Shown here piece by piece: positions 1-8,072 of a stretch of DNA of 64,000 nt; the stretch's first letter is position 1, and each line of letters begins with the position of its first letter. The translations under genes were made by a program, and so were the position numbers. The notes under the pieces are model-generated. The model made no database searches. It was given only the letters and a program-made list of their open reading frames with translations, and was not told where the DNA came from. Origin of the DNA: Polaromonas sp047303325 (GTDB lineage: Bacteria > Pseudomonadota > Gammaproteobacteria > Burkholderiales > Burkholderiaceae_C); NCBI RefSeq assembly GCF_047303325.1, contig NZ_JBKBEX010000017.1, forward strand, positions 1-64,000, in the 5' to 3' direction.

Positions 1-23
1 GCTTTGGCGGCGGGTGTGCTCAT
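1..23 (-). CDS. Possible first codons of a divergent gene, cut by the window edge
   Basis: On the minus strand an ATG at 23-21 opens a frame reading M-S-T-P-A-A-K before the window ends. It would be divergent from the LysR regulator at 163, which is the usual position of a LysR target gene. Only seven codons are visible and no convincing ribosome binding site precedes the ATG, so neither the gene nor its function can be confirmed. Confidence 0.25.
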
Positions 24-114
24 GGCGGGCTTTCGGTGGGTTGCAATGAAGAATCTCTGGGATGGATTCTGTTTGAACCGATATTCTGAATAAATGACCA
101 AACTTGCATTTAAC

Positions 115-133
115 TAATCCATTAACTGGATTA
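115..133. promoter_or_regulatory. Inverted repeat, candidate LysR-type operator
   Basis: TAATCCA, five bases (TTAAC), then TGGATTA form a perfect 7-bp inverted repeat. It lies 30 bp before the LysR start and about 92 bp from the possible divergent start at 23. AT-rich dyads with T-N11-A spacing are the usual LysR-family binding form, so autoregulation plus control of the divergent gene is inferred. Confidence 0.5.
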
Positions 134-162
134 ATGGCCGCCACAGGCGTAGCATCCCGCTC

Positions 163-1053
163 ATGGACAAACTCAAAGCCATGCAGGCCTTTATCCACAT
201 TGCCGAGCAAGGCAGCCTCACGGCCGCGGCCCAGGTCATGGAGTCCTCCTTGCCGGCCATGGTGCGCACGCTGGCGGGTTTTGAGGCGCAGCTGGGCGTG
301 CGGCTTTTCAACCGCACGACGCGGCGCATCTCGCTGACCGAGGAAGGCCGGCGCCACCTGGAAAGCTGCCGCCAGTTGCTGGCCGCGCTGGCCGATGCCG
401 AGTCGGCACTCTCGGCCGACGCGGCCGAACCCGCGGGCCAGTTGACCATTACCGCGCCCATGCTGTTCGGGCAAATGCATGTGGCGCCCGCCGTCACGCG
501 TTTTGTGCAGCAGCACGAGAAGATGCGCTGCTCCATGGTGCTGCTGGACCGCGTGGTCAACCTGCTGGAAGAAGGCATAGACGTGGGCATACGCATAGGC
601 GAGCCCGAGGACTCCAGCCTGGTGGCGCAGCAGGTGGGCCAGATACGCCGCCTGGTGGTGGCCAGCCCGGCCTGGCTGCGCCGCCACGGCGTGCCCCAAC
701 ATCCGAAAGACCTGCTCAAGGCCAACTGCGTGCGCGTGACCGACCATTCCCCCACATGGGGCCCGTTCATAGACCAGGGCAAGCCGCTGCGCCTGGCGGT
801 CAGTGGTAATCTGGAGTTCAACCAGATCGCGCCGGCCGTGGCGGCCTGCGCGGCGGGCGCGGGTTTTGGCTCGTTCCTCTCTTACCAGGTGGCGCCGTAT
901 TTGCAGACCAAACAGCTGCGCACCGTGCTGGAGGAGTTCGAGCCACCGCCTCGGCCCATCAACATTGTTTACCCGCACGCCCGGCTGCTGCCCATGCGCA
1001 CGCGGGTGTTTATTGAGTGGATGAAAAAGGAACTCAAGGAGTTCCAGCCTTGA
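163..1053 (+). CDS. LysR family transcriptional regulator
   Basis: A 296-aa DNA-binding regulator. The N-terminal winged helix-turn-helix occupies about residues 1-60 (start MDKLKAMQAFIHIAEQGSLT, then the LFNRTTRRISLTEEGRR wing). A periplasmic-binding-like effector domain follows from about residue 90. Length and architecture are typical of LysR proteins, closest in style to the subgroup that ends in basic, Glu-rich residues. An inverted repeat sits directly upstream. The target is unknown; the possible divergent gene at the left edge is the first candidate. Glutathione reductase begins 53 bp downstream on the same strand and may be co-transcribed. Confidence 0.93.
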   Translation: MDKLKAMQAFIHIAEQGSLTAAAQVMESSLPAMVRTLAGFEAQLGVRLFNRTTRRISLTEEGRRHLESCRQLLAALADAESALSADAAEPAGQLTITAPMLFGQMHVAPAVTRFVQQHEKMRCSMVLLDRVVNLLEEGIDVGIRIGEPEDSSLVAQQVGQIRRLVVASPAWLRRHGVPQHPKDLLKANCVRVTDHSPTWGPFIDQGKPLRLAVSGNLEFNQIAPAVAACAAGAGFGSFLSYQVAPYLQTKQLRTVLEEFEPPPRPINIVYPHARLLPMRTRVFIEWMKKELKEFQP

Positions 1054-1106
1054 GGGACGGCATTCAGGCACCAGGTAAGAGAAGAAGATACGAAGGAACA
1101 CAGCGC

Positions 1107-2477
1107 ATGCAGACATTTGACTTTGACCTCTTTGTGATCGGCGGCGGCAGCGGCGGCGTGCGCGCCGCGCGCATGTCGGCCCAGCGCGGCGCGCGCGTGG
1201 GCCTGGCCGAGGTCGCGGCCATGGGCGGCACCTGCGTGAACGTGGGCTGCATCCCGAAAAAGCTTTACAGCTACGCCGCCCACTACGGCGACAGCTTTGA
1301 GGAGTCGCATGGCTTCGGCTGGGTCGGCGAGAAGCCGGTGTTCGACTGGGACATCCTGAAAGCCAACCGTGCGCGCGAGATCTCGCGGCTTAACGGCGTG
1401 TATGTGCAGTTGCTCGAAAGCGCGGGCGTGAAGATCATCAAGGGCTGGGCCCGGCTGCTCGACGAGCACACCATCGAAGTCGACGACCGGAAGTTCACCG
1501 CCAAACACATCCTGGTGTCCACCGGCGGCACCCCCACCGTGCCCGCGCTGCCGGGCCGCGAGCATGTGCTGACCTCGGACCATATGTTCGACCTCAGCCC
1601 TTTTCCCAAACGCCTGATGGTGGTGGGCGGCGGTTACATCGCCTGCGAGTTCGCGTCCATCTTCAACGGCCTGGGCTCGGAAGTGACGCAGGTGCACCGC
1701 CGCGACATGCTGCTCACGGGTTTTGACGAGGACGTGCGCCGCTTTATCGCGGCCGAGATGGGCAAGACCGGCATCACGCTGCGGCTCGGCAGCGAAGTGA
1801 GCGCCATCACCAAGACCGACACCGGCCTGCAGGTCGAGTTCAAGGACGGCGCCGCCGGCCTGGAAGTGGACGCGGTGCTTTACGCCACGGGCCGCGTGCC
1901 GAATGCGAACGGCATAGGCCTGGAAACCGTGGGCGTGGCGGTCAACGCCGCCGGCGCGATACAGGTCAACGAGCACTACCAGACATCGGTGCCCTCGATC
2001 TATGCGCTGGGCGACGTGACGGCACGCATGCAGCTGACGCCGGTGGCGCTGGGCGAAGCCATGGTGGTGGTGGATCAGCTCTTCGGGCCGGCCGCCGGCA
2101 AGAAGCCGCGCAACATGAGTTATGAGTTTGTGCCGACCGCCGTCTTTACGCATCCCAACATCGGCACCGTCGGTTATTCAGAAGCCGACGCGCGCGCCAA
2201 ATTCGGCAAGGTCACGGTGTTCCGCGCCGACTTCAAGGCGCTCAAGCACACGCTGAGCGGCAGCACCGAACGCACGCTGATGAAGCTGCTGGTCGAAGAC
2301 GCCACCGACCGCGTGGTGGGACTGCACATGGTGGGCCCGGACGCCGGCGAAATCGTGCAGGGTTTGGCCGTGGCCATGAAGGCTGGGGCGACCAAGGCGG
2401 TTTTTGACAGCACGATTGGGATTCACCCCACCGTGGCGGAAGAGTTTGTGACGATGCGGGAGCCAGTCAGTACCTAG
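1107..2477 (+). CDS. gor: Glutathione-disulfide reductase
   Basis: FAD- and NADPH-dependent cytosolic flavoenzyme that reduces oxidised glutathione. The 456-aa protein has the FAD-binding GGGSGG motif (residues 12-17), the redox-active disulfide motif GTCVNVGC (Cys43 and Cys48), an NADPH-binding GGGYIACEFA segment near the middle, a second FAD motif around YALGDVT, and the C-terminal HPTVAEEF with the catalytic His-Glu pair. Length matches the family (about 450). An upstream in-frame ATG at 1017 lies inside the LysR gene. The start at 1107 is preferred because it gives the canonical N-terminus and has AGGAA about ten bases upstream. Confidence 0.96.
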   Translation: MQTFDFDLFVIGGGSGGVRAARMSAQRGARVGLAEVAAMGGTCVNVGCIPKKLYSYAAHYGDSFEESHGFGWVGEKPVFDWDILKANRAREISRLNGVYVQLLESAGVKIIKGWARLLDEHTIEVDDRKFTAKHILVSTGGTPTVPALPGREHVLTSDHMFDLSPFPKRLMVVGGGYIACEFASIFNGLGSEVTQVHRRDMLLTGFDEDVRRFIAAEMGKTGITLRLGSEVSAITKTDTGLQVEFKDGAAGLEVDAVLYATGRVPNANGIGLETVGVAVNAAGAIQVNEHYQTSVPSIYALGDVTARMQLTPVALGEAMVVVDQLFGPAAGKKPRNMSYEFVPTAVFTHPNIGTVGYSEADARAKFGKVTVFRADFKALKHTLSGSTERTLMKLLVEDATDRVVGLHMVGPDAGEIVQGLAVAMKAGATKAVFDSTIGIHPTVAEEFVTMREPVST

Positions 2478-2610
2478 TGCTGTGTTTGATCCTCGGGTGA
2501 AATAAATCGATGGTTCGTCGCTTGAGTTTCACAAAAACGAAGCGATACACTAACGAACGGGCGCGATGCACGCACAGTTCTGTCCTCGATCATCCAGGAG
2601 CGCAAGCAAC

Positions 2611-3252
2611 ATGGGTAGTTTGATTTTCAACATCCAGAATTTGATAAGGTTCGTCGCATTCAGTGCAACCGTTGCGGCTTGTACATCTTCCTGGGCGCAG
2701 CTTAATCCTTTGTGCAAGGCGATGATGAGCAAGCGCTCATATGACGAAGCCGTCAGCCTGATTGCCCAAACAAATGACGTCAACATCGGGTGCAACTCGT
2801 CGGGCTCTAAAGTAGCCCTGCCATTGGATTTTGCGATCGAGAGCGCCGCGATCAACCCTATGGCACCGGATCTTGCCGCATTGCTGTTGGCCAAGGGCGC
2901 GATGGTGGGCGGCTACCGCAAGGATGTTTTTTTCTTTCGCGATCCGAAACGCCAGCAGGAGTTCGACACCAAGCCGGCCGGAGTCCCGTTTGCAATCACT
3001 CCCGAAGAGACACAGTACACGATGTACACGTGGAAGACGTACATCGAGAAGCAGGCCGAAATCTCAAGACAGGAGTTCCTTGAACGCGCACGGCAGCAGG
3101 ATAGGGAAACAATCGCCGCATTCGGGAAAGTTTTGTTGAGCGTGGCGCGTTCCGCCGCGGCCAACCAGGCACTCAAGCACGGCGGCCTCAGCGCGGTGCC
3201 TCAGGCAATTGACAATCCATCGGCAAGAAGCGCAATACCTGTCGCGCCGTAG
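2611..3252 (+). CDS. Hypothetical secreted protein, probably truncated by an amber codon
   Basis: A 213-aa product of unknown function. ATG 2611 is chosen over the upstream in-frame ATG at 2566 because AGGAG (2596-2600) precedes it and it opens a plausible signal peptide ending in SSWA before QLNPL. Residues about 30-90 look weakly ankyrin-like (an NIGC segment, then DLAALLLAKGA). The C-terminal part is helical and charged. Base composition is lower in GC than the flanking genes. The frame ends at TAG 3250-3252, but the same frame continues as coherent protein afterwards (next entry), so this is probably the front part of a longer gene. Confidence 0.6.
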   Translation: MGSLIFNIQNLIRFVAFSATVAACTSSWAQLNPLCKAMMSKRSYDEAVSLIAQTNDVNIGCNSSGSKVALPLDFAIESAAINPMAPDLAALLLAKGAMVGGYRKDVFFFRDPKRQQEFDTKPAGVPFAITPEETQYTMYTWKTYIEKQAEISRQEFLERARQQDRETIAAFGKVLLSVARSAAANQALKHGGLSAVPQAIDNPSARSAIPVAP

Positions 3253-3517
3253 CCGGCACAGCCGTCGACATACGTTGACTCCTCGAATACCCGTGTGGCA
3301 AAGCTAGATGGTTCTTTGGCGACCGCGGGCGGATATCCGGGCGGGAGCGGATACGCAGGCAGTTCGCCAGGCAGCTCACGCCCGAAAAAGCTTTATCCGC
3401 TGGTCCGGCATTCCACCTATCCGACGCTTGGCAACACCGAGCAAGAGGCTTGCGCAAATGCAACGAAGAAAATCGATGAGCATATTGCGAATGGACGCTG
3501 GGAACGATCATCAATAA
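3253..3517 (+). pseudogene. In-frame continuation of the preceding gene after TAG; decayed 3' part
   Basis: Directly after TAG 3250-3252 the same frame reads on without stops: a Pro/Ala linker (PAQPSTY), a Gly/Ser-rich stretch, then a protein-like segment with LGNTEQEACANATKKIDEH and NGRW. It has no credible start of its own. A single C-to-T change (CAG to TAG) inside a Pro-rich linker would explain the break. Near 3503 one deleted base would bring the frame to TAA at 3515-3517, just before the convergent FHA gene ends at 3521, so a second lesion is possible. No other gene is seen in this stretch. Confidence 0.45.
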
Positions 3518-3520
3518 ATA

Positions 3521-4522
3521 CTAGTCAGCATCCGGGTCTTCCGGCGTGTCGGCATCGGGTTCCCGGTCCTTCAGGCGTTCATCCAGGCGTTTGCGAATAG
3601 ACCCGGCCTCATCCAGAAACTGCGCCACCGGCACCGCGGGCGCTACGCGCAATGAAGGCGGGTACAGCGTGGACAGGTAAAGCTTGTTGGACAGGCGTTT
3701 GTTCTGCAGCCAGTTGGTGCCCAGCAAGGCCACCGTGCCGAGCACGGCGATGCCGGCCACCAGCGCGGCCAGGCCGCGGCGGCGCTGCGGCGCGATGACG
3801 GTGAGGTGCACATAGATGCCGGCGGCGGCGCCCAACAGCAGCATCAGGCCCTCAAAGCGCGCCAGGCTTTCGAGCGAGAACATAAAGGCCAGCAGGCCGG
3901 CCAGGGTGGACACCGCCTGCACCGCGAGCGAGCTGAAGCAGGCGATGCGCACATGGCGCCAGAACTGCAGGTGGCCGGTGAACAGCTTGGTTGCCAGCGC
4001 CCACAGCCCGGCCCAGACGCTGACCGCCAGGACCACCCCGCCCAGCAGGCCGGGCAGTTGCCGCGCAAGCTGCGAAGGCTCGGTCAGCGTGAGCCAGGAC
4101 TGGCCCAGCACCAGGGCCAACATGCCGGCCAGGGCCAGCAGTGTCCAGCCGGTGGTGCGCCAGGGGAAATGCGGCAGCAACTCCTCGGCCGCCACCGGCG
4201 CCTCGGCCAGGCGCAGGCCCAGCTTGAGACGGCCCAGGGCCAGCGCCTCGCCCGCCGGCCAGTCGAACTGCGCACCCTGGCCATGGCGGGCGCGGCCCAG
4301 GGCCACGCCGTTGACGCTGTCCAGCACCTGCACGCTGACGCCGCCTTCGGGCGTGCGGCTGATACGCAAATGCTCGCCGGCCACGTGGCTGTCGTCCAGC
4401 ACCAGGTCGCATGTGAGCGCGCGCCCCACGGTGACGGGCCAGTGCCGCACTTCGAGGCGGCCGACCAGGGCGCCGGTTCGGTCGGTGGCCTGCAGCAGGC
4501 CCAGGATAGGGGTGGCGCTCAT
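3521..4522 (-). CDS. FHA-domain integral membrane protein
   Basis: A 333-aa protein with an N-terminal forkhead-associated domain (about residues 20-95). Its recognisable core includes GRALTCDLVLDD, the SHVAGEHLRI strand and the DSVNGVALG loop that in FHA folds surrounds phosphothreonine. Five hydrophobic helices follow (about residues 120-300), and a Pro/Asp-rich tail ends in PDAD. The FHA domain is probably cytoplasmic and tethered to the inner membrane. Start 4522 overlaps the TGA of the upstream protease as ATGA, so the two are likely translationally coupled. No Ser/Thr kinase or phosphatase is visible nearby, so the phosphopeptide partner is unknown. Confidence 0.85.
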   Translation of the reverse strand: MSATPILGLLQATDRTGALVGRLEVRHWPVTVGRALTCDLVLDDSHVAGEHLRISRTPEGGVSVQVLDSVNGVALGRARHGQGAQFDWPAGEALALGRLKLGLRLAEAPVAAEELLPHFPWRTTGWTLLALAGMLALVLGQSWLTLTEPSQLARQLPGLLGGVVLAVSVWAGLWALATKLFTGHLQFWRHVRIACFSSLAVQAVSTLAGLLAFMFSLESLARFEGLMLLLGAAAGIYVHLTVIAPQRRRGLAALVAGIAVLGTVALLGTNWLQNKRLSNKLYLSTLYPPSLRVAPAVPVAQFLDEAGSIRKRLDERLKDREPDADTPEDPDAD

Positions 4523-5886
4523 TTGGCGGCCTCCCACTTGAAGCCGGCGAGGTAATGCGCGACCAGCTTGAGGCCGTTCTCGAAACTCACGCCCTGCGCA
4601 TCCATGCGGCCCTGCACGCCGCGCGTGGACTGGTTGACCGACATGGTGAGCACCGACACGTCGTAAAGCCCGGTCAGCTTGCGGTAGGCGCTCATGCAGA
4701 CCACGGCGCGCATGGGCATGCCGCCGGTCTCGACGAAGCGTTCCGAGCATTCGGCGGGCGTGGCCTTGCGCGAGCCGCGTGTGGCGAAGTATTCATTGCC
4801 AAAACTTTGCGAATACATCGCGGAAAAGCGCAGCGGCCCCAGCTTGGGCGCGTTGTAGGCCTCGTAGCGCAGGCGTATGTAGCCGGTGTTGAAGTCGCCG
4901 GCGTACACATGGCTGTCGATCTGGCAGTCGGTGCGTTCCAGGTCGAAGGCCTTGAAGTCGGGTTCGCGCCCGCGGCCCCAGCAGCGGGCCAGCGCGTCGT
5001 CGGGCACCGGCACACTGTAGCCGCCGTGCTTTTGCGCGGTCAGGGGTTGGGCGGTGAAACGCTGCGTCAGCAGGGCCTGGTGCTCGCCGAGCTGGCGCGC
5101 GACCTCGGCGTGCGCGGGCTTGGTGATGGGCTGGGCCGTGGCCGCCCTGGCCAGCAGGGCCTGGGCGAATTCGGCGGGGATCAAAAAGCTCAGCAAGTCG
5201 CCGTCCAGCCGCTTGGAGACATTGACGCCGACCACCTGGCCCGCGTCGTCAAGCGCCGGGCCGCCGCTCATACCGGGGTTGAGCGCGCCGCCGAAAAAAA
5301 TGCGCGGGTAAAAGCTGCGCTGCACCAGGCCGTTGTAAGTGCCTTCGGTGACGGCAAAACCTATGTCCAGCGGGTTGCCCAGCGAATAGATGCGCTCGCC
5401 GCGCGCCAGCGGGCGGTCGGCGCCGCGAAAGGCCAGCTGCGGTGTCGCGCCCGAGGCCGGCGTCTTCACGCGCAGCAGAGCCAGGTCGTTGCGCACGTCA
5501 AAGGCCAGCAGCTCGACCTCGGCCTCCTTGCCGTCCACCGGCACATAGACGCCGCGGTAGCGCTCGGGCTCCAGCGCGAGCTGGCTGGCCACGTGGAAGT
5601 TGGTGATGATGAGGCCGTTGGGCGAGACAAAAAAGCCCGAACCCACGCTGGCCTGGGTGTTGGAGTTGCGCAGCAGGGTGCGTATCTGCACCAGCTTGTC
5701 GCGCGTGGTCTCGTAAGCGCGCTGGGCGTCGCGGGAAATCTGGGCCGGCGCCGCGGCGGCGCCGCGCGCAGGCGCGGGGGCCTGGGCATGGACGGCCTGA
5801 AGGCACAAAGCCCCCAGGAGAACGAAGGCGCCCCACATCGCGCACGACGGCCCAAAGAGTTGCCCAAAGGGCCTGGAATAAGTCAT
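4519..5886 (-). CDS. Exported trypsin-like serine protease (S1 family)
   Basis: A 455-aa protein with a signal peptide (hydrophobic core about residues 17-30, cleavage near AVHAQA). The S1 catalytic triad is readable: His98 in TNFHVAS, Asp134 in VRNDLALL, Ser207 in NPGMSGGPA. The protease domain spans about residues 60-250. No PDZ domain is recognisable, and a C-terminal region of about 200 residues of unknown fold, with several cysteines, takes its place. It is not a standard DegP/DegS. It is coupled by ATGA overlap to the membrane FHA protein, which suggests an envelope-stress or signalling pair. It is divergent from amn. Confidence 0.85.
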   Translation of the reverse strand: MTYSRPFGQLFGPSCAMWGAFVLLGALCLQAVHAQAPAPARGAAAAPAQISRDAQRAYETTRDKLVQIRTLLRNSNTQASVGSGFFVSPNGLIITNFHVASQLALEPERYRGVYVPVDGKEAEVELLAFDVRNDLALLRVKTPASGATPQLAFRGADRPLARGERIYSLGNPLDIGFAVTEGTYNGLVQRSFYPRIFFGGALNPGMSGGPALDDAGQVVGVNVSKRLDGDLLSFLIPAEFAQALLARAATAQPITKPAHAEVARQLGEHQALLTQRFTAQPLTAQKHGGYSVPVPDDALARCWGRGREPDFKAFDLERTDCQIDSHVYAGDFNTGYIRLRYEAYNAPKLGPLRFSAMYSQSFGNEYFATRGSRKATPAECSERFVETGGMPMRAVVCMSAYRKLTGLYDVSVLTMSVNQSTRGVQGRMDAQGVSFENGLKLVAHYLAGFKWEAAK

Positions 5887-5994
5887 CGACGCATTCTAGG
5901 GTCTGAAGATGAAGAACGGCTTCCGGGGAGTTGCCGCACAATGGCAACATACACAGTACACCCCCTACACAGCAGAAAGACAGGCCAGCCCTTC

Positions 5995-7494
5995 ATGCCC
6001 TATCTCCCTCCCTTTATCGCCCCCACCCGTTACAGCGACCCGGCCGCAGCACTGGCCCAGGTCCGCGCGATTTACGACCAGCAGATCGCCCATTTGCGTG
6101 ACGCGATGCAGCGTTACGTGGCCGGCGAAACCCTGCCAGGCCATGTGCGCGCCTGCTACCCTTTTGTGCGCATACACACCGACACGGTGGCGCGCGCCAT
6201 CCTGGAGACGCCGGACATCGCTCAGCTGAGCTTCGGTTTTGTGGCCGGGCCCGGCCGCTTTGAAACCACGCTGACGCGGCCCGATCTTTTTGGCAACTAT
6301 TACCTCGAGCAATTCCGCCTGCTGATGCAGAACCATGACGTGGAGCTCGAAGTCGGCACCAGCGCGCAGCCGATTCCCATCCACTTTTCGTTCGCGGAGA
6401 ACGACCACATCGAAGGCAGCATGACGGCCGCGCGCCGCATGCTGATGCGCGATGTGTTCGACCTGCCCGACCTGAGCGCGATGGACGACGGCATCGCCAA
6501 CGGCACTTACGAGCCCCTGCCCGGCGAGCCGCAGCCGCTGGCGCTGTTCACCGCGGCGCGCGTCGACTATTCGCTGCAGCGCCTGCGCCACTACACCGGC
6601 ACTTCGCCGCACTGGTTCCAGAATTTCGTGCTGTTCACCAACTACCAGTTCTACATCGACGAGTTCGTGCGCCTGGGCCACGAGGCCATGGCCGACCCCA
6701 ACAGCGAATACATCGCCTTCATCGAACCCGGCAATGTAGTGACCCGGCGCACCGGCCTGCCCGCCGCCGAGGGCGACGAGCTCGGCGTGCCGCCGCCGCG
6801 CCTGCCGCAGATGCCGGGCTACCACCTGCTGCGCGCCGACCACAGCGGCATCACCATGGTCAACATCGGCGTGGGCCCAGCCAACGCCAAGAACATCACC
6901 GACCACATCGCCGTGCTGCGCCCGCACGCCTGGGTCATGCTGGGCCACTGCGCGGGCCTGCGCAACAGCCAGCAGCTGGGCGACTACGTGCTGGCACACG
7001 GTTATGTGCGCGAAGACCACGTGCTGGACGAGGAGTTGCCGCTGTGGGTGCCGATTCCGGCACTGGCCGAAATCCAGGTCGCGCTCGAAAAAGCCGTGGC
7101 CGACGTGACCCATGCGGTCGGGCCCGACCTCAAGCGCATCATGCGCACCGGCACCGTGGCCTCCACCGACAACCGCAACTGGGAGCTGCTGCCGGGCAAC
7201 CAGCCGCAGCGCCGCTTCAGCCAGAGCCGCGCAGTGGCGCTGGACATGGAAAGCGCGACCATCGCGGCCAACGGCTTTCGCTTCCGCGTGCCCTACGGCA
7301 CCCTGCTGTGCGTGAGCGACAAGCCGCTGCACGGCGAGATCAAGCTGCCCGGCATGGCCAACCACTTCTACCGCGAACGCGTGGACCAGCACCTGCGCAT
7401 AGGCATACGCGCCATCGAGCTGCTGCGCGCCGAGGGCATCACGCAGCTGCACAGCCGCAAGCTGCGCAGTTTTTCGGAAGTGGCTTTCCAGTAA
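5995..7494 (+). CDS. amn: AMP nucleosidase
   Basis: Cytosolic enzyme hydrolysing AMP to adenine and ribose 5-phosphate, adjusting adenylate pools. The 499-aa product has an N-terminal regulatory AMN domain (about residues 1-180) and a C-terminal nucleoside-phosphorylase-like domain, with the conserved HAWVMLGHCAGLR segment, the ALDMESATIAANGFR stretch typical of the fold, and CVSDKPLHGEIK near the end. Length fits the family. The start at 5995 gives the usual short N-terminus (MPYLPPFIAP). An in-frame ATG at 5941 is preceded by GGGGAG at ten bases and remains an alternative, adding 18 residues. Confidence 0.95.
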   Translation: MPYLPPFIAPTRYSDPAAALAQVRAIYDQQIAHLRDAMQRYVAGETLPGHVRACYPFVRIHTDTVARAILETPDIAQLSFGFVAGPGRFETTLTRPDLFGNYYLEQFRLLMQNHDVELEVGTSAQPIPIHFSFAENDHIEGSMTAARRMLMRDVFDLPDLSAMDDGIANGTYEPLPGEPQPLALFTAARVDYSLQRLRHYTGTSPHWFQNFVLFTNYQFYIDEFVRLGHEAMADPNSEYIAFIEPGNVVTRRTGLPAAEGDELGVPPPRLPQMPGYHLLRADHSGITMVNIGVGPANAKNITDHIAVLRPHAWVMLGHCAGLRNSQQLGDYVLAHGYVREDHVLDEELPLWVPIPALAEIQVALEKAVADVTHAVGPDLKRIMRTGTVASTDNRNWELLPGNQPQRRFSQSRAVALDMESATIAANGFRFRVPYGTLLCVSDKPLHGEIKLPGMANHFYRERVDQHLRIGIRAIELLRAEGITQLHSRKLRSFSEVAFQ

Positions 7495-7502
7495 ACCGGG
7501 CC

Positions 7503-8072
7503 ATGACCCCAGCGCCCCTCGTCCAGATCCGGGAAGCCACGCACGATGTCGTGATCGACATGATGTACGCGCGGCCCGACAACTTCACCGGCCAGGTGAT
7601 CTACGGCCACAAGCTCTGCTTTCTGCACCCCGAGGCCGAGGCCTGCCTGCGGCGCGCGGTGGCGGGCGCGCGCGCCTTTGGCTTCAAGCTCAAGATTTTT
7701 GACGCCTTCCGCCCGCACGAGGCGCAGGAAGCGCTGTGGGCGGTGCTGCCCGTGCCAGGTTATGTGGCCGACCCGGCCAAGGGCTCCAACCACACACGCG
7801 GCGTGGCGGTGGACCTGACCCTGCTGGACGACCAGGGCCATGAGCTGGACATGGGCACGCCGGTGGACACCATGACGCCAGCCTCGCACCACTTCTACGC
7901 CGACCTTTCGGCCGCGGTGCAGCTCAACCGAATGAAGCTGCTGACCATCATGCTGGAGGCCGGCTTTGTGCACCACCCCGTGGAATGGTGGCATTACCAG
8001 CTGCCCGAGGCCAAGGAGTTCGAGCTGGTCAGCAGCGCGGTGTTTGCCGGCTGCCTGGACGCCGCGGCCTAA
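7503..8072 (+). CDS. ddpX: Zinc D-Ala-D-Ala dipeptidase (VanX/DdpX family)
   Basis: A 189-aa M15D metallopeptidase that hydrolyses D-Ala-D-Ala released from peptidoglycan. The family signature SNHTRGVAVDL supplies the zinc-binding His and Asp (the SxHxxGxAxD motif), and EWWHYQ near the C-terminus supplies the catalytic Glu and third zinc ligand. The substrate-binding segment DAFRPHEAQ is also present. No signal peptide is seen, which argues for a cytosolic salvage role rather than glycopeptide resistance; no vanHA genes are near. The start at 7503 lies eight bases after the amn stop. The 3' end overlaps the convergent channel gene by four bases. Confidence 0.9.
   Translation: MTPAPLVQIREATHDVVIDMMYARPDNFTGQVIYGHKLCFLHPEAEACLRRAVAGARAFGFKLKIFDAFRPHEAQEALWAVLPVPGYVADPAKGSNHTRGVAVDLTLLDDQGHELDMGTPVDTMTPASHHFYADLSAAVQLNRMKLLTIMLEAGFVHHPVEWWHYQLPEAKEFELVSSAVFAGCLDAAA

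Noticed and set aside
114..821. Minus-strand ORF of 235 aa opposite the LysR gene
   Set aside because: Its translation is low-complexity Arg/Ser-rich text with no motif, as expected for a shadow of a GC-rich gene.
1017..1106. Upstream in-frame start for glutathione reductase
   Set aside because: Lies inside the LysR gene and would add 30 residues before the canonical FAD-binding N-terminus.
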